Assembly: GCA_017854585.1 (NCBI GenBank)
Contig: JAFMHK010000007.1
Span: 1-64,000 of the forward strand
Length of the DNA stretch: 64,000 nucleotides
Source of the DNA: Paracoccaceae bacterium
GTDB taxonomy: Bacteria; Pseudomonadota; Alphaproteobacteria; Rhodobacterales; Rhodobacteraceae
Direction of reading: 5' to 3'
Shown here in pieces: positions 32,566 through 43,765 of this stretch. Every line of letters starts with the position of its first letter. Position 1 is the stretch's first letter. The notes under the pieces are model-generated. The model saw only the letters and a program-made list of their open reading frames with translations. It searched no databases and was not told the origin of the DNA. Position numbers and translations under genes: made by a program.

Positions 32566-33504
32566 CTAAAGCCGGGCGATCCGTTCGGTCAGCAGCGCGA
32601 AGAAACCTGCGGCATCGACATGTCCCATGAAGGTTGCATTGGCTGGGCGGTTCGTCACGCCCCACCAGTCCGCAACGGTCATACCCATCGTCAGTTCCGA
32701 TGTGGTTTCGACCTCGACGTTGATGAAACGTCCGGTGAACAGGTCGGGACGGATCAGGTAGGCGATCACGCAAGGGTCATGCAGGGGCGCGCCTTCGGAG
32801 CCGTATTTTTCCTTGTCGAAACGTTCGAAGAAATCGGTCCATTCGGCCACCATGGTGCCCACATGCGTGCCCATAGCGCGGAAGGATGCGACGCGACCGG
32901 CAGTCGTAAGCGCCTTGTGGGTCAGATCAAGCGGCATGACCGTGATTGGCGCGCCGGACCTGAACACGTTCTCGGCCGCGTGCGGGTCGACATAGATGTT
33001 GAACTCTGCGGCGGGGGTGATGTTGCCAACCTCGAAATACGCCCCGCCCATCAAGACAATGTCCTGCACGCGGGCGATGATGTCTGGCGCGCGTTGAAAG
33101 GCGGTGGCGATGTTGGTCAGCGGCCCCAACGGGCAGAGCGTCACGGTTCCCGAGGGGCGTTCGCGCAATGTCTCGATGATGAAATCAACCGCGTGCTGAT
33201 CTTGCAACGCCATGGTCGGGTCGGGCAGTTGCGGCCCATCCAGACCCGTCTTGCCGTGGACATGTTCGGCGGTGACCAGGCGGCGCGACAACGGGCGATC
33301 GCAGCCGGCGAACACCGGAACATGGGTGTGACCGGCCAGTTCGCAGATGATCCGGGCATTGCGTTGGGTCAAAGGCAAGGGAACGTTGCCAGCGACGGCC
33401 GTGACACCCAGAACGTTCAATTCCTCGGGCGAGGCAAGCGCCAGCAAAATCGCGACGGCGTCATCCTGACCGGGGTCGGTATCGATAATGATGTCGCGTG
33501 GCAT
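32566..33504 (-). CDS. Inosine/uridine-preferring nucleoside hydrolase
   Basis: Cleaves the N-glycosidic bond of ribonucleosides. 312 residues from the ATG with GGGA about 9 bases upstream (another in-frame ATG lies 15 bases earlier). The calcium-binding aspartate cluster DTDPGQDDA is at residues 8-16. 'VGNIT...EFNIYVDPHAAENVF' and 'MPLDLTHKAL' (metal-site Thr/Asp region) plus 'HDPCVIAYLI' near the C-terminus complete the active site. Close to RihB-type pyrimidine or general hydrolases; the exact substrate is uncertain. Confidence 0.92.
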   Translation of the reverse strand: MPRDIIIDTDPGQDDAVAILLALASPEELNVLGVTAVAGNVPLPLTQRNARIICELAGHTHVPVFAGCDRPLSRRLVTAEHVHGKTGLDGPQLPDPTMALQDQHAVDFIIETLRERPSGTVTLCPLGPLTNIATAFQRAPDIIARVQDIVLMGGAYFEVGNITPAAEFNIYVDPHAAENVFRSGAPITVMPLDLTHKALTTAGRVASFRAMGTHVGTMVAEWTDFFERFDKEKYGSEGAPLHDPCVIAYLIRPDLFTGRFINVEVETTSELTMGMTVADWWGVTNRPANATFMGHVDAAGFFALLTERIARL

Positions 33505-33605
33505 GACGGTCGGTCCCATGATTGATCAGTTCAGGTTTGACCCGCCCGAAAACAACATTCAATGCCCCTGATGGCGATATCCGGGGTAAGTTGACGGATG
33601 AACAT

Positions 33606-33638
33606 TGAAAAAGGCCGCCCCCAGATGGCGCGGCCTTT
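33606..33638 (-). terminator. Rho-independent terminator of gltA
   Basis: On the minus strand AAAGGCCGC pairs with GCGGCCTTT (9 base pairs, 11-base loop) and is followed by a T5 run. It starts 10 bases after the gltA stop. Confidence 0.88.
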
Positions 33639-33647
33639 GACGTATCT

Positions 33648-34940
33648 TCAGCGGTTTTCGATGTCCACGTAGTCACGCTGGGTGGGGCCGGTATACAGCT
33701 GCCGGGGGCGGCCGATCTTGCCGGTCGGATCCGCGATCATCTCTTTCCACTGTGCGATCCAGCCTACCGTGCGGCTGACCGCAAAGATCGGCGTGAACAT
33801 GGAAGTCGGGAAGCCCATCGCCTCAAGAATGATCCCGGAGTAGAAATCCACGTTCGGGAACAGTTTCTTATCGGCGAAATAGGGATCGTTGAGGGCCTGT
33901 CTTTCCAGCTCTTTCGCGACCTGAAGCACCGGATTGTTATGGATGCCCATAAGATCTAGCACTTCATCCGCGCTTTCCTTCATGACGGTCGCACGCGGGT
34001 CGAAGTTCTTGTAGACGCGGTGGCCAAAGCCCATCAGGCGGAACGGGTCGTTCTTGTCCTTGGCGCGCGCAATGTATTCGGGGATCCGGTCAACGGTTCC
34101 GATTTCCTGCAACATTTCAAGGCAAGCCTGATTGGCGCCGCCGTGTGCCGGACCCCAAAGGCAAGCGATGCCGGCGGCGATGCAGGCGAAGGGGTTGGCC
34201 CCGGAACTGCCCGCCAGACGCACCGTCGACGTCGAGGCGTTTTGTTCGTGATCCGCGTGCAGCGTAAAGATGCGGTCCATCGCGCGGCTAAGGATGGGGT
34301 CGGGCTGATATTCCTCGGCGGGCACGGCAAAGCACATCCGCAGGAAGTTTGTCGCATAGTCGCAATCGTTGCGCGGATAGACGAAAGGTTGGCCGATTGA
34401 ATATTTGTAGGCCATTGCCGCGATTGTCGGCAGCTTTGCGATCAGGCGGATCGAGGCAACCTCGCGCTGCCACGGATCGTTGATATCGGTGCTGTCGTGG
34501 TAAAACGCGCTCATCGCGCCGACGACGCCGACCATGGTGGCCATCGGGTGCGCGTCGCGACGGAAGCCACGGAAGAAGTTGTGCATCTGTTCGTGCACCA
34601 TCGTATGATGTGTCACACGATGTTCAAAGTCTTCCAGCAGCGCGGCAGACGGCAGTTCACCGTAAAGCAGCAGGTAGCACACCTCGAGATAGTGCGATTT
34701 CTTGGCAAGCTGGTCGATCGGGTAGCCCCGGTGCAGCAACTCTCCCTTGTCACCATCGATGAACGTCAGCGCGCTTTCACACGCCGAGGTGGAGGTGAAT
34801 CCCGGATCATGGGTGAAGACACCCGCCGTTGCGTAAAGCTTGGATATATCGATCACGTCGGGACCAGCGGTCGGCGCGTGGATCGGCAGATCATAGGTCA
34901 TGTTGCCGATGGTCAGGGTTGCGGTTCTGGGTTCAGCCAT
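33648..34940 (-). CDS. gltA: Citrate synthase
   Basis: Entry enzyme of the TCA cycle, joining acetyl-CoA and oxaloacetate. 430 residues, hexameric type II. The catalytic residues are seen in '[12 protein letters not shown]' (His), '[12 protein letters not shown]' (His) and 'NVDFYSGI' (Asp). N-terminal beta-strand domain as in Gram-negative GltA. The start MAEPRTATL has GAGGGA 5 bases upstream; the frame is open 10 codons further but without a ribosome site. Single-gene unit with its own terminator, downstream of gltX on the same strand. Confidence 0.98.
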   Translation of the reverse strand: MAEPRTATLTIGNMTYDLPIHAPTAGPDVIDISKLYATAGVFTHDPGFTSTSACESALTFIDGDKGELLHRGYPIDQLAKKSHYLEVCYLLLYGELPSAALLEDFEHRVTHHTMVHEQMHNFFRGFRRDAHPMATMVGVVGAMSAFYHDSTDINDPWQREVASIRLIAKLPTIAAMAYKYSIGQPFVYPRNDCDYATNFLRMCFAVPAEEYQPDPILSRAMDRIFTLHADHEQNASTSTVRLAGSSGANPFACIAAGIACLWGPAHGGANQACLEMLQEIGTVDRIPEYIARAKDKNDPFRLMGFGHRVYKNFDPRATVMKESADEVLDLMGIHNNPVLQVAKELERQALNDPYFADKKLFPNVDFYSGIILEAMGFPTSMFTPIFAVSRTVGWIAQWKEMIADPTGKIGRPRQLYTGPTQRDYVDIENR

Positions 34941-35038
34941 GTCAGTCCCTCTGCGTTCGGGTCCCCGCACATGATGGCGCGGTGGACGGAATTCCGGGGG
35001 CCGAATATTGCGGCCCGCGCCTTGCTGCGCCCCCCTTG

Positions 35039-36448
35039 TCAGGTGCGAGGGGTGGCTGCGTCGGTCAGGCGGGCGATGGTTTCTTCCCGGCCGATGACGA
35101 GCATCATATCGAAAACGCTTGGCGTGACGCTCCGGCCTGCCAACGCAGCCCTGAGGGGGCCTGCCAGCTTGCCGAATTTCAACCCGTGTGCATCGGCTAC
35201 CTCGGTCAGGGTCGCTTCAAGCGCATCTCGTGTCCAGCTAACATTATGCAGGTGCGGCGTCAATTCAGTCAGTATACCACGGGATACATCGTCCAGCGCC
35301 GCAGCCGCCTTGTCATCCATAGCAAGTGGCCGATCCGCCAAGACGAAATGGCCTTTTTCCAGCAGGTCAGGCAGAGATTTCGCGCGTTCCTTGAGGCAAT
35401 ACATCGCAGTCGTCAGGCCATCATGCTGCGACTGCGAAAGCGGCGGTTGACCCGTCAGTTCAAGAAACCGTGTCACCTCGGCCACCAGTTCGGCATCGTC
35501 CATCCGGGCGATATGCCATGCGGCGACGCTATCGAGCTTCTTGAAGTCGAGTCGGGCCGGGGATTTGCCGATTCCTGACAGATCGAACCAGTCGCGGGCC
35601 TGTTCATCGGTAAACAATTCGTCGTCGCCGTGGGACCATCCCAATCGCGCCAGATAGTTGCGCATCGCGGCGGCAGGGTATCCCATGGCGGCGTATTCCT
35701 CGACCCCGAGGGCGCCGTGCCGTTTCGACAGCTTTTTTCCGTCCGGCCCGTGGATCAGCGGAATATGGGCAAATACCGGCATGTCCCATCCCATGGCGGC
35801 ATAAATCTGTGCCTGACGCGCGGCGTTGTTGAGGTGGTCGTCCCCCCGGATCACATGGGTGACGCCCATGTCATGATCATCGACCACAACCGCAAGCATA
35901 TAGGTCGGCGTCCCGTCCGAACGCAGCAGAACCATGTCGTCAAGTTGATCGTTTCCGAAGGTGACGGTGCCCTGCACCGCATCTTTGATCACGGTCTGGC
36001 CGTCGCGCGGGGCCTTGAGACGGATGACAAAGGGTGCATCGGGTTGCTGGTCCGCAGGCACATCGCGCCACGGCGACAAGAACAGGGTCGACTGACCAGC
36101 GGTCTTTGCGGCATCGCGGAAGGCCGCGATTTCATCTTGGGTGGAAAAGCATTTGTACGCGGTATCGTTGCGCAGCATCGCGTGCGCGACGTCGGCATGG
36201 CGCGGTGCCAAAGCGAACTGGCTGGTCGCTTCGCCGTCCCAATCAAGGCCCAGCCACGTCAAGCCGTTCAAGATCGCAAGTGTCGCTTCAGGTGTTGACC
36301 GGGCGCGGTCGGTGTCTTCGATCCGGAGCAGGAACTTGCCGCCGCGACCACGGGCATAGAGCCAGTTGAACAAGGCGGTGCGCGCCCCACCGATGTGCAG
36401 GAACCCCGTGGGCGAAGGGGCGAAACGGGTGACGATGGGTTGCGGCAT
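35039..36448 (-). CDS. gltX: Glutamyl-tRNA synthetase
   Basis: Charges tRNA-Glu (and possibly tRNA-Gln) with glutamate. 469 residues with full catalytic and anticodon-binding domains. HIGH motif HIGG at 18-21 in '[20 protein letters not shown]', '[12 protein letters not shown]' and KMSKS as KLSKRHG near residue 245. '[12 protein letters not shown]' and '[15 protein letters not shown]' mark the C-terminal half. The ATG with AAAGG is chosen; the open frame extends 34 codons upstream as noise. Divergent from comEC with about 100 bases between them. Many roseobacters have a second gltX. Confidence 0.96.
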   Translation of the reverse strand: MPQPIVTRFAPSPTGFLHIGGARTALFNWLYARGRGGKFLLRIEDTDRARSTPEATLAILNGLTWLGLDWDGEATSQFALAPRHADVAHAMLRNDTAYKCFSTQDEIAAFRDAAKTAGQSTLFLSPWRDVPADQQPDAPFVIRLKAPRDGQTVIKDAVQGTVTFGNDQLDDMVLLRSDGTPTYMLAVVVDDHDMGVTHVIRGDDHLNNAARQAQIYAAMGWDMPVFAHIPLIHGPDGKKLSKRHGALGVEEYAAMGYPAAAMRNYLARLGWSHGDDELFTDEQARDWFDLSGIGKSPARLDFKKLDSVAAWHIARMDDAELVAEVTRFLELTGQPPLSQSQHDGLTTAMYCLKERAKSLPDLLEKGHFVLADRPLAMDDKAAAALDDVSRGILTELTPHLHNVSWTRDALEATLTEVADAHGLKFGKLAGPLRAALAGRSVTPSVFDMMLVIGREETIARLTDAATPRT

Positions 36449-36552
36449 TGTAGACCTTTCGGGGCCGTCTGCACCGCCCGCGTTAACGACTTGGAAACCA
36501 TGTCTTGGCAAGATTTGAACTGTCTTAGGCAACAGGGGCGGAGGTGACAAGG

Positions 36553-38691
36553 GTGCGCTGGTTAAGCGCCATCAACACGGTGCAGCAAGGCCAGCGCGGC
36601 GCGCTTATGCCATGGTCTGCAGTATGCGTCGGGCTGGGTGTTGCGATCTATTTCGCATTGCCCACGGAACCGGGGCTTGCGGGCTATGGCGCGACGCTGT
36701 TGCTGGCGCTGGCGGGGCTGCTGCTGGCGTGGCGGCGTCCTGATGCCTTTGGCCCGGCTGGATGGGCGATCTTCTTGATCTGCCTTGGTATCTTGCTGTC
36801 GGGGCTACGCACCCATCAGGTTGCCGGGCCGGTCGTGGGCTTTCGCTATTACGGTCCGATCGAGGGGCGGGTGGTGCTGATTGACCGGTCCGCCTCGGAT
36901 GTGCCGCGTCTTACGCTTGACCAGGTGCGGCTGGACCGGATGGCGCCTGACCGCACCCCGAACCGCGTGCGGGTGTCCTTGCATGGCGATCAGCAGTGGC
37001 TGGATCCGATGCCCGGTGACATCGTGATGATGACTGGGCATCTCTCCGGCCCGTCCGGTCCTGCGGAACCGGGCGGATTCGATTTTCAGCGTCACTCTTG
37101 GTTTCTGGGGATCGGCGCGGTGGGGTATACCCGAACCCCCGCCCTGATGCTTGAGCCGCGCCAAAGCGGTGTGGCCCTGACCCATCTGCGTCTGGCAATG
37201 TCCGCCGCCATTCAAGACCGTATTCCCGGGCAGCCGGGGGCCTTCGCCGCCGCCGTCCTGACGGGCGACAGATCGGGGCTGGAGGCCGGGCCTGTTGCAG
37301 CGATGCGCGCATCCAACATCGCGCATCTGCTGGCCATATCGGGATTGCACATGGGGCTGCTGACCGGTTTTGTGTATGCCGCCTTGCGATTTGGGTTGGC
37401 GCTGATCCCGGTCATTGCCCTGCGCCATCCGATCCGCAAGTGGGCAGCCGTGGCGGCCTTGGCTGCAGGCGCGTTCTATCTGGCGCTATCGGGCGGCAAC
37501 GTTGCCACGGAAAGGGCCTTCATTCAGGTCGCGGTCATGTTTGCCGCCGTATTGTTGGACAGGCGCGCGGTGACGTTGCGATCGGTGGCGATTGCGGCGC
37601 TGATCGTGCTGATCCACCGGCCTGAAACCTTGCTTGGTCCGGGGTTCCAGATGTCATTTGCCGCAACCGCCGCCTTGGTCGCAGGGTTCAACGCAATGCG
37701 GGACGTTGCGTGGACAAAGGCAATGCCGAAATGGTCAAAGGGCGTGCTGGCGCTGGTTGCGTCCTCTGTCATTGCGGGGGGGGCGACGGCGCCCTATTCC
37801 GCAGCGCATTTCAACCAGATCGCGGTCTATGGCCTGTTGGCCAATCTGCTGAGCGTGCCTGTGATGGGGTCCATCGTGATCCCGGCGGCCGTGATTGCCG
37901 CGCTGCTTTGGCCGCTTGGGTTGGAATGGATGGCGTTTTGGGTGATGGAGCAGGCGCTTGCATGGATATTGTTCGTGGCCGAGTGGGTTGCGGCGATGCC
38001 GGGGGCGACCCGCCCAATCGTGGCCCCGCCCGCCATCGTGCTGGGGTTGATCAGCATGGGCGGGTTGATCGTGATCTTGTGGCGGGGGCAGGGCCGATGG
38101 GCGGGGTTGGCGCCCCTTGTCGTGGCTGGCGCCCTTTGGTCAATTGCGGACCGGCCTGCCCTGTTGCTGGCCGACAGCGGTCGTTTGGCCGGCGTTTTGA
38201 CGCCTGATGGGCGCGCCTTGAACCGACCGCGCGGTGATGGGTTCGTGGCTGGCATCTGGCTGGAAAATGATGGTGACGCGGCAGATCAGGAGGGGGCGGC
38301 CACGCGCGCGGGTTGGATCGCGGTGGGTCAGGGTACGGCGCTTGTCGTGGGCAATACCAACATCTGGCACGGGGCAGGGCGCCGCGCCCTGTCCGAGGCG
38401 ACAGCGGCCTGCGCAAGCCATGATCTGGTGATCATTTCGGAACCCGTGGCCGAGGATGCGCCCGATCTGCTTGCCGCCGCGCGTGCGATGGCGGACCGCC
38501 TGACCGCGCCGCGCGCACCCATGGCGGCGCTGGCCGCTGTGGCGCCGCCGGGCAACTGCGCCGTCATCAGCGCAGAGACATTGGCTGTAACGGGTGCTTT
38601 GGCGTTGAGGATAACAGATGGCGACCTTCGCATTACAACGGCGGCAAATGCACAGGGCGATCGCCCATGGTCGGCCTACCACCGCAATTGA
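36553..38691 (+). CDS. comEC: ComEC/Rec2-type DNA uptake channel
   Basis: A polytopic inner-membrane protein needed for import of single-stranded DNA in transformation. 712 residues. DUF4131 region with an OB-like domain (about 90-180, '[20 protein letters not shown]'), then the competence domain with '[17 protein letters not shown]', '[16 protein letters not shown]' and '[12 protein letters not shown]'. The C-terminal part (about 560-700) resembles a decayed metallo-hydrolase domain without clear His-x-His motifs. I use the GTG 8 bases after GGAGG; another GTG nine bases earlier overlaps that site. Confidence 0.92.
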   Translation: MRWLSAINTVQQGQRGALMPWSAVCVGLGVAIYFALPTEPGLAGYGATLLLALAGLLLAWRRPDAFGPAGWAIFLICLGILLSGLRTHQVAGPVVGFRYYGPIEGRVVLIDRSASDVPRLTLDQVRLDRMAPDRTPNRVRVSLHGDQQWLDPMPGDIVMMTGHLSGPSGPAEPGGFDFQRHSWFLGIGAVGYTRTPALMLEPRQSGVALTHLRLAMSAAIQDRIPGQPGAFAAAVLTGDRSGLEAGPVAAMRASNIAHLLAISGLHMGLLTGFVYAALRFGLALIPVIALRHPIRKWAAVAALAAGAFYLALSGGNVATERAFIQVAVMFAAVLLDRRAVTLRSVAIAALIVLIHRPETLLGPGFQMSFAATAALVAGFNAMRDVAWTKAMPKWSKGVLALVASSVIAGGATAPYSAAHFNQIAVYGLLANLLSVPVMGSIVIPAAVIAALLWPLGLEWMAFWVMEQALAWILFVAEWVAAMPGATRPIVAPPAIVLGLISMGGLIVILWRGQGRWAGLAPLVVAGALWSIADRPALLLADSGRLAGVLTPDGRALNRPRGDGFVAGIWLENDGDAADQEGAATRAGWIAVGQGTALVVGNTNIWHGAGRRALSEATAACASHDLVIISEPVAEDAPDLLAAARAMADRLTAPRAPMAALAAVAPPGNCAVISAETLAVTGALALRITDGDLRITTAANAQGDRPWSAYHRN

Positions 38692-38813
38692 TCTTCACCT
38701 GCGATATGGAGATGCCGACAGATGTGTCAGGCGCGGCGGCCCCGCGCCCCTTGGTTTCGACGGCGTCAGGGGGGCACAGGGCTGCAGTTGCCTTTTGTCG
38801 ATCTGGTGGCCGT

Positions 38814-39497
38814 TCAATAGGTTCGGATCAACCCGACAAGACGGCCTTGGACCTTCACCTGATCATCGCGCAACATGCGCGTTTCATAGGCTGGGTTGGC
38901 CGCTTCAAGTGCGATCATGTTGCCCTTTTGGCGGAACCGTTTCAGCGTCGCCTCCTGATCTTCGACCAGTGCGACGACGATATCGCCATTCTTGGCTGTC
39001 GAGCCCTCCTCGATCACCACGATGTCGCCGTCGTTGATGCCGGCGTCGATCATGGAATCACCCTTTACCTCCAAGGCATAGTGGTTGCGCCCGGTGCTGA
39101 TCATCTGCTGCGGCACGGCGACATGGGCCGCAACCTCGGAAATCGCCTCAATCGGGGTACCGGCGGCGATGCGGCCCATGACAGGCAGTTCCATTGCGGC
39201 AAGGGCCGAAACGGGCATCGCTCCGCGTGGTGGATCGGTCCGGTCGCCTTCGATGACGCGGGGGCGGAATCCGCTCTCCATGCCCTCGGGCATCTTCACG
39301 ATCTCGATCGCGCGGGCGCGGTGGGCCAAGCGTCGGATAAACCCGCGTTCCTCTAGCGCTGTGATCAGGCGATGAATCCCGGATTTGGAGCGCAAATCCA
39401 GCGCGTCCTTCATTTCGTCAAAGCTTGGAGGTACACCGTCGCGTTGCACCCGCTTGTGAATGAATTGCAGAAGATCGCGCTGTTTGTTGGTCAGCAT
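38814..39497 (-). CDS. lexA: LexA repressor
   Basis: SOS master repressor with RecA-stimulated self-cleavage. 227 residues. N-terminal helix-turn-helix ('[20 protein letters not shown]'), Ala112-Gly113 cleavage site, catalytic Ser148 ([11 protein letters not shown]) and Lys186 (ATLKRF). The start [10 protein letters not shown] has GGAG 6 bases upstream; the frame runs 11 codons further up into the operator. Three GTTC half-sites just upstream indicate autorepression. It follows the trp-moa cluster on the same strand but has its own promoter region. Confidence 0.97.
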   Translation of the reverse strand: MLTNKQRDLLQFIHKRVQRDGVPPSFDEMKDALDLRSKSGIHRLITALEERGFIRRLAHRARAIEIVKMPEGMESGFRPRVIEGDRTDPPRGAMPVSALAAMELPVMGRIAAGTPIEAISEVAAHVAVPQQMISTGRNHYALEVKGDSMIDAGINDGDIVVIEEGSTAKNGDIVVALVEDQEATLKRFRQKGNMIALEAANPAYETRMLRDDQVKVQGRLVGLIRTY

Positions 39498-39530
39498 TCC
39501 TGTCTCCGTTTGTGTGACTTTTCGGGCCAT

Positions 39531-39556
39531 GTTCGGGTAACGTTCTACCCCTGTTC
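39531..39556 (-). promoter_or_regulatory. Double LexA box of lexA
   Basis: GTTC occurs at 39531, 39542 and 39553, giving two overlapping GTTC-N7-GTTC sites with an 11-base period. This matches the alphaproteobacterial LexA consensus. The array sits 33-60 bases before the lexA start, between it and the end of moeA. Confidence 0.88.
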
Positions 39557-39574
39557 CCGATCTGTGTCAACGAA

Positions 39575-40777
39575 TCACGAAACCATTGGCGCAAGCGGCA
39601 GGAATTCCACGATCGCGCCTGCGCGCAGTTCCGGATCATGTGGCGGCCGCACCAACAGGGCATTTGACCGCGACAGAACCGTCAACAGCGCGCTGTCTTG
39701 CGCGCTGAACGGGGTCAGTTCGGGGAGGTCGTTGCCGGGGGCCACCTCGGCGCGGAGATAGTGTTCGCGGGGGCCGTTCGCGGGCATATCGGCACCAAGG
39801 CGCGCGCGCAGGCGCCGCCGTTCGCCCGCAGGCAATCCCAAGAGCGCGCGCAGCATTGGAACAAGGAAAACGTGGCCACACACAAGAGAGGATACCGGGT
39901 TGCCCGGCAATCCCAGCAAGATCGCGTTGCCCAGACGCCCCGCCATCAGGGGTTTTCCCGGGCGCATTGCAACCTTGTAGAACGCGCGATCCAGTCCCAT
40001 ATCGGCAGCCACTTGGCCGACGATGTCATGATCGCCCACAGATGCGCCGCCGATTGTCACGATGATATCGGCCCCTTTGGCCAACTCCAGCACCTGTCCA
40101 AGGCTTTGGGCAGTATCACGCGCGATGGGCAAAAGGCGTGCGATCCCGCCTTCGGCTTCCACCATCGCCTTCAGACCATAGGCGTTCGATGCGATGATCT
40201 GATCGGGCGCGGGGGTGCCACCGGGGCTTACCAATTCGTCACCCGTTGCAATCAGGGCGATGATCGGCTTGCGGGTGACTTGCATGGTGGGAGCATTCAT
40301 AGCGGCGGCCAGCGCGACATCCGCAGGGCTCAGCAGGCGGGGCGCCTCGATCCGTTCGCCTTGACGGAAATCGGCGCCCGCAGGTCGAATGTGCAGTCCG
40401 GAAACCGGCATGTCACCAAGGATGACGGTGTCGCCATCGCGGATCGTGTCCTCTTGGATCACCACGCAGTCCGCCCCTGTCGGAACGGGGGCGCCGGTGA
40501 AGATGCGCACGGCCTGACCAGCCCCAAGCGTGCCCGCCCAGACATGCCCGGCGGGCGCGCTGCCCACGACCTGCAGGCGAACGCCGGGACCGGCGGCATC
40601 GGCGGCCCGCACGGCATAGCCATCCATGGCGGCGGCGGCGAATGGAGGTTGATCGCGGGTGGCAAACACGGGTGCGGATAGGACCCGCCCTGCGGCCCGT
40701 GTCAGGTGTACGGTTTCCGCAGGCAGGGGGCGTGTCAGGGCAAGGCAGGCGGCCAGCGCCTCTTCAACGGAAATCAT
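39575..40777 (-). CDS. moeA: Molybdopterin molybdenumtransferase MoeA
   Basis: Inserts molybdate into adenylylated molybdopterin. 400 residues. '[16 protein letters not shown]' and '[24 protein letters not shown]' (part of domain III), '[15 protein letters not shown]', 'IASNAYGL', '[13 protein letters not shown]' with the TIGGxS(V)GDxD motif, '[12 protein letters not shown]' and '[13 protein letters not shown]' are all standard. The C-terminal domain is complete. Its ATG overlaps the moaC stop by 4 bases. Confidence 0.96.
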   Translation of the reverse strand: MISVEEALAACLALTRPLPAETVHLTRAAGRVLSAPVFATRDQPPFAAAAMDGYAVRAADAAGPGVRLQVVGSAPAGHVWAGTLGAGQAVRIFTGAPVPTGADCVVIQEDTIRDGDTVILGDMPVSGLHIRPAGADFRQGERIEAPRLLSPADVALAAAMNAPTMQVTRKPIIALIATGDELVSPGGTPAPDQIIASNAYGLKAMVEAEGGIARLLPIARDTAQSLGQVLELAKGADIIVTIGGASVGDHDIVGQVAADMGLDRAFYKVAMRPGKPLMAGRLGNAILLGLPGNPVSSLVCGHVFLVPMLRALLGLPAGERRRLRARLGADMPANGPREHYLRAEVAPGNDLPELTPFSAQDSALLTVLSRSNALLVRPPHDPELRAGAIVEFLPLAPMVS

Positions 40778-41247
40778 GCCTCGAACCGGCCTGATTTGCC
40801 GCCATCCTTGAGCAGAACACGGATCCCACCGATCTCCATCGTCTTGTCGGCGGCTTTCAGCATGTCATAGACGGTTAGGGCTGCGGTGCTGACGGCGGTC
40901 AGTGCCTCCATCTCGACACCGGTCTGTCCGGTGGTCTTGACGGTGGCCACAATCCGAATGCCGGGAAGGGTGGCATCAGCCTCCAATTCGACCGCGACCT
41001 TGGTGATCGGCAACGGGTGACAAAGCGGTATAAGGGCTGCTGTCTGTTTCGCCCCCATTATTCCGGCAAGACGGGCGACGCCCAGAACATCACCTTTTTT
41101 TGCCGTCCCTTCTTGAACTAATTCAAGCGTTTGCGGATCCATCTTGATGTAGGCACCGGCCATCGCGACGCGGGACGTGACGGGTTTGTCGGAGACATCG
41201 ACCATATGCGCCTGACCCTGTGCATCGAAATGGCTGAGGCGTTTCAT
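40774..41247 (-). CDS. moaC: Cyclic pyranopterin monophosphate synthase MoaC
   Basis: Forms cyclic pyranopterin monophosphate, the first stable intermediate of molybdenum cofactor synthesis, from the MoaA product. 157 residues. Conserved '[18 protein letters not shown]', '[10 protein letters not shown]', '[21 protein letters not shown]' and the active-site 'LLKDGGKSG'. 4-base overlaps with trpC upstream and moeA downstream. moaA is not in the window. Confidence 0.97.
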   Translation of the reverse strand: MKRLSHFDAQGQAHMVDVSDKPVTSRVAMAGAYIKMDPQTLELVQEGTAKKGDVLGVARLAGIMGAKQTAALIPLCHPLPITKVAVELEADATLPGIRIVATVKTTGQTGVEMEALTAVSTAALTVYDMLKAADKTMEIGGIRVLLKDGGKSGRFEA

Positions 41248-42047
41248 GCGGCCACCGGGTGGGCGAGCAGCGTGCGGGTCGCAGATGTCACATCGGCTTG
41301 GCGCATCAGGCTTTCGCCGATCAGGAAGGTGCGCGCGCCGCACGCCGCCATATCGGCGAGGTCCGCCGCGGTGTTCAGGCCGCTTTCCGATATCACCATC
41401 TTGTCCGTCGGCACCCGCGCGGCAAGTTGGCGCGTGGTGTCCAGCGACGTTTCGAACGTGTTCAGGTTGCGGTTGTTGATGCCCAGAAGCGGGCTTTTCA
41501 GACGCAGGGCCCGGTCAAGTTCCGCGCCGTCATGCACCTCGATCAGGGCATCCATACCCCAATGCCGAGCGGCGTCTTCCAACTCTGCCGCCTGACTATC
41601 CTCAACGCTGGCCATGATGATCAAGATGCAATCCGCGCCCCATGCCCGCGCCTCGGCCATCTGATAGGTATCATACATGAAATCCTTGCGCAGACAGGGC
41701 AGGGACGTTGCCGCGCGCGCGCTGATCAGGAATTCGGGGGCCCCTTGAAAACTGGGGGTGTCGGTCAGCACCGATAGGCACGCGGCACCGCCTGCCTCAT
41801 AGGCCTTGGCCAACACCGGGGGATCGAAATCGGCGCGGATCAGGCCTTTCGATGGGCTGGCCTTCTTGATCTCGGCGATCAGGGCATAGCCGGTTGCGGC
41901 GGCGTTGGCCAATGCGGCACCAAACGGTCGGACAGGCGATGCCGCACGGGCTGCGCTCTCGACACTCGAGCGGGGGCGCGCGGCCTTCGCGGCGGCGATT
42001 TCCTCAAGCTTGTAGGCTTTGATCTTGTCGAGGATCGTGGGGGTCAT
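41244..42047 (-). CDS. trpC: Indole-3-glycerol phosphate synthase
   Basis: Ring closure step of tryptophan synthesis. 267 residues, a single TIM barrel not fused to TrpF. Substrate-binding '[16 protein letters not shown]', catalytic Lys in '[13 protein letters not shown]', '[14 protein letters not shown]', '[12 protein letters not shown]' and '[12 protein letters not shown]' are present. ATGA overlaps join it to trpD upstream and moaC downstream. Confidence 0.97.
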   Translation of the reverse strand: MTPTILDKIKAYKLEEIAAAKAARPRSSVESAARAASPVRPFGAALANAAATGYALIAEIKKASPSKGLIRADFDPPVLAKAYEAGGAACLSVLTDTPSFQGAPEFLISARAATSLPCLRKDFMYDTYQMAEARAWGADCILIIMASVEDSQAAELEDAARHWGMDALIEVHDGAELDRALRLKSPLLGINNRNLNTFETSLDTTRQLAARVPTDKMVISESGLNTAADLADMAACGARTFLIGESLMRQADVTSATRTLLAHPVAA

Positions 42048-43063
42048 GTGGCCTCCGACGTGATGCGGGCAAGTGTTGTCACAGCGCGTTTCGCGGCACC
42101 ACTGTCGATGCTTTCAGACGCCATTTCAACGCCTTGGGATAAGTTGTTCGCCTTTTCGGCCACGACCAGGGCAGCGGCTGCGTTCAACAATACCGCATCG
42201 CGGTATGCATTGCGCGCCCCGTCCAGCAGCGCCGCGAAGGCCGCGCCGTTTTCTTGCGGTGTCCCGCCCATGATGTCGCGGAACGGATGCACGGGCAGTC
42301 CGGCCTCTTCTGGGTGAACTTCCCGTGCGGTAATCTTTCCGTCTTTCAAGACCGCCACCGACGTTGGCCCGGAAATGGCAATCTCGTCCGTGCCGTCCGA
42401 GCCATGAACCAGCCAAGCGGCCTCGGACCCGAGTTCTTTCAGGGTTTCTGCCATCGGAAAGATCAGATCGATCGCAAAGGCACCCGTCAGCTGTCGCTTG
42501 ACGCCTGCGGGGTTGGTCAGTGGGCCAAGGATATTGAAGATTGTCTTGCAACCAAGCTCTTGGCGCACGGGCATCACGTGCTTGATGGCGGGGTGATGCA
42601 TCGGGGCCATCATGAAACCGATCCCGGCTTCTGCCAATCCACGTTCCACCACTTCCGGCCCGACCATGACGTTGATGCCCATCTGGGCCAAGGCATCTGC
42701 CGCGCCGGATTTGGAACTGAGGTTGCGGTTGCCGTGTTTGGCCACCGGCACGCCCGCGCCAGCCACGACAAAGGCGGTCGCTGTCGATATATTCAGCGTT
42801 CCCTTGCCATCACCGCCGGTGCCGACGATGTCCATCGCGCCCTCTGGGGCCTTCACCGGCGTGCATTTTGCGCGCATCACGGCGGCGGCGGCGGCATATT
42901 CGCTGACGGCTTCGCCACGCGCGCGCAGTGCCATCAGGAAACCGCCCATCTGAGCGGGTGTCGCCGTGCCCTCGAACAGCTCGGTAAACGCCAACTCGGC
43001 CTGTGACCTGCTCAGCGGCCCTTCGGATGCGGCGTAGATCAGGGCCTTCATTGCGTCGCTCAT
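42044..43063 (-). CDS. trpD: Anthranilate phosphoribosyltransferase
   Basis: Adds phosphoribose to anthranilate. 339 residues. The phosphoribosyl diphosphate site '[24 protein letters not shown]', cited as [17 protein letters not shown], and '[18 protein letters not shown]' are intact, as are '[14 protein letters not shown]' and '[11 protein letters not shown]'. Separate from trpG. Overlaps its neighbours by 4 bases on both sides. Confidence 0.97.
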   Translation of the reverse strand: MSDAMKALIYAASEGPLSRSQAELAFTELFEGTATPAQMGGFLMALRARGEAVSEYAAAAAVMRAKCTPVKAPEGAMDIVGTGGDGKGTLNISTATAFVVAGAGVPVAKHGNRNLSSKSGAADALAQMGINVMVGPEVVERGLAEAGIGFMMAPMHHPAIKHVMPVRQELGCKTIFNILGPLTNPAGVKRQLTGAFAIDLIFPMAETLKELGSEAAWLVHGSDGTDEIAISGPTSVAVLKDGKITAREVHPEEAGLPVHPFRDIMGGTPQENGAAFAALLDGARNAYRDAVLLNAAAALVVAEKANNLSQGVEMASESIDSGAAKRAVTTLARITSEAT

Positions 43064-43647
43064 GCGGGTTCCACCGTCTTGGCCATATCAAGGAAATTGC
43101 GCAGCAGGGCGTGGCCATGTTCTGATCGAATGGATTCTGGGTGAAACTGCACCCCTTCAATCGGCAATGTCTTGTGGCGCAGGCCCATGATCGTTCCATC
43201 CTCCAATTCGGCGGTCACTTCAAGCACATCGGGCAGAGTGTCGCGCGCAACCACCAGAGAGTGATACCGTGTGCCCGCAAGCGGAGAGGGCAGTCCCGCG
43301 AAAACGCCTTTGCCGTGATGCACGATGCTGCCCATCTTGCCGTGGACAATTTCGGAATGTTGCACGACTTGGCCGCCAAATGCCTCTCCGATCGTCTGAT
43401 GCCCCAGACAAACACCGAAAAGTGGCACGCCCGCCCCGGCGGCGGCCCGCGTCAGGGCAAGGCAGATGCCCGCCTGCGCCGGGGCGCGGGGGCCGGGGGA
43501 CAGCACAATTGCCTCTGGCTGCATCGCAAGTGCGTCTTGCACCGTTATCGCGTCATTCCGGCAAACTTGCACGTCTGCCCCCAACTCGCCCAGATAATGA
43601 ACAAGGTTGTATGTGAAACTGTCATAGTTATCGATCAGCAGAAGCAT
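43060..43647 (-). CDS. trpG: Anthranilate synthase glutamine amidotransferase subunit
   Basis: Supplies ammonia from glutamine to TrpE. 195 residues, class I amidotransferase: oxyanion segment [12 protein letters not shown], nucleophile Cys80 in GVCLGHQ and the His-Glu pair in '[16 protein letters not shown]'. AAAGG lies about 9-12 bases before the ATG. First gene of trpG-trpD-trpC-moaC-moeA. Its partner trpE is 1.7 kb away on the same strand, separated by an oppositely oriented gene. Confidence 0.97.
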   Translation of the reverse strand: MLLLIDNYDSFTYNLVHYLGELGADVQVCRNDAITVQDALAMQPEAIVLSPGPRAPAQAGICLALTRAAAGAGVPLFGVCLGHQTIGEAFGGQVVQHSEIVHGKMGSIVHHGKGVFAGLPSPLAGTRYHSLVVARDTLPDVLEVTAELEDGTIMGLRHKTLPIEGVQFHPESIRSEHGHALLRNFLDMAKTVEPA

Positions 43648-43765
43648 GGGCCGGGGCCTTTCGCGAAAGGGGGTGAAGGCGCGCCGCGCCCGCGCTATAC
43701 ATCTCCCAAAGCCGCGCGGCGGGGTCAAGGGATCCACGACCGCATCAAGCAAAGAGGATATCGAG

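Noticed and set aside
43648-43765. A trp leader peptide or attenuator before trpG
   Set aside because: No short frame with Trp codons and no terminator hairpin with T-run before trpG or trpE.
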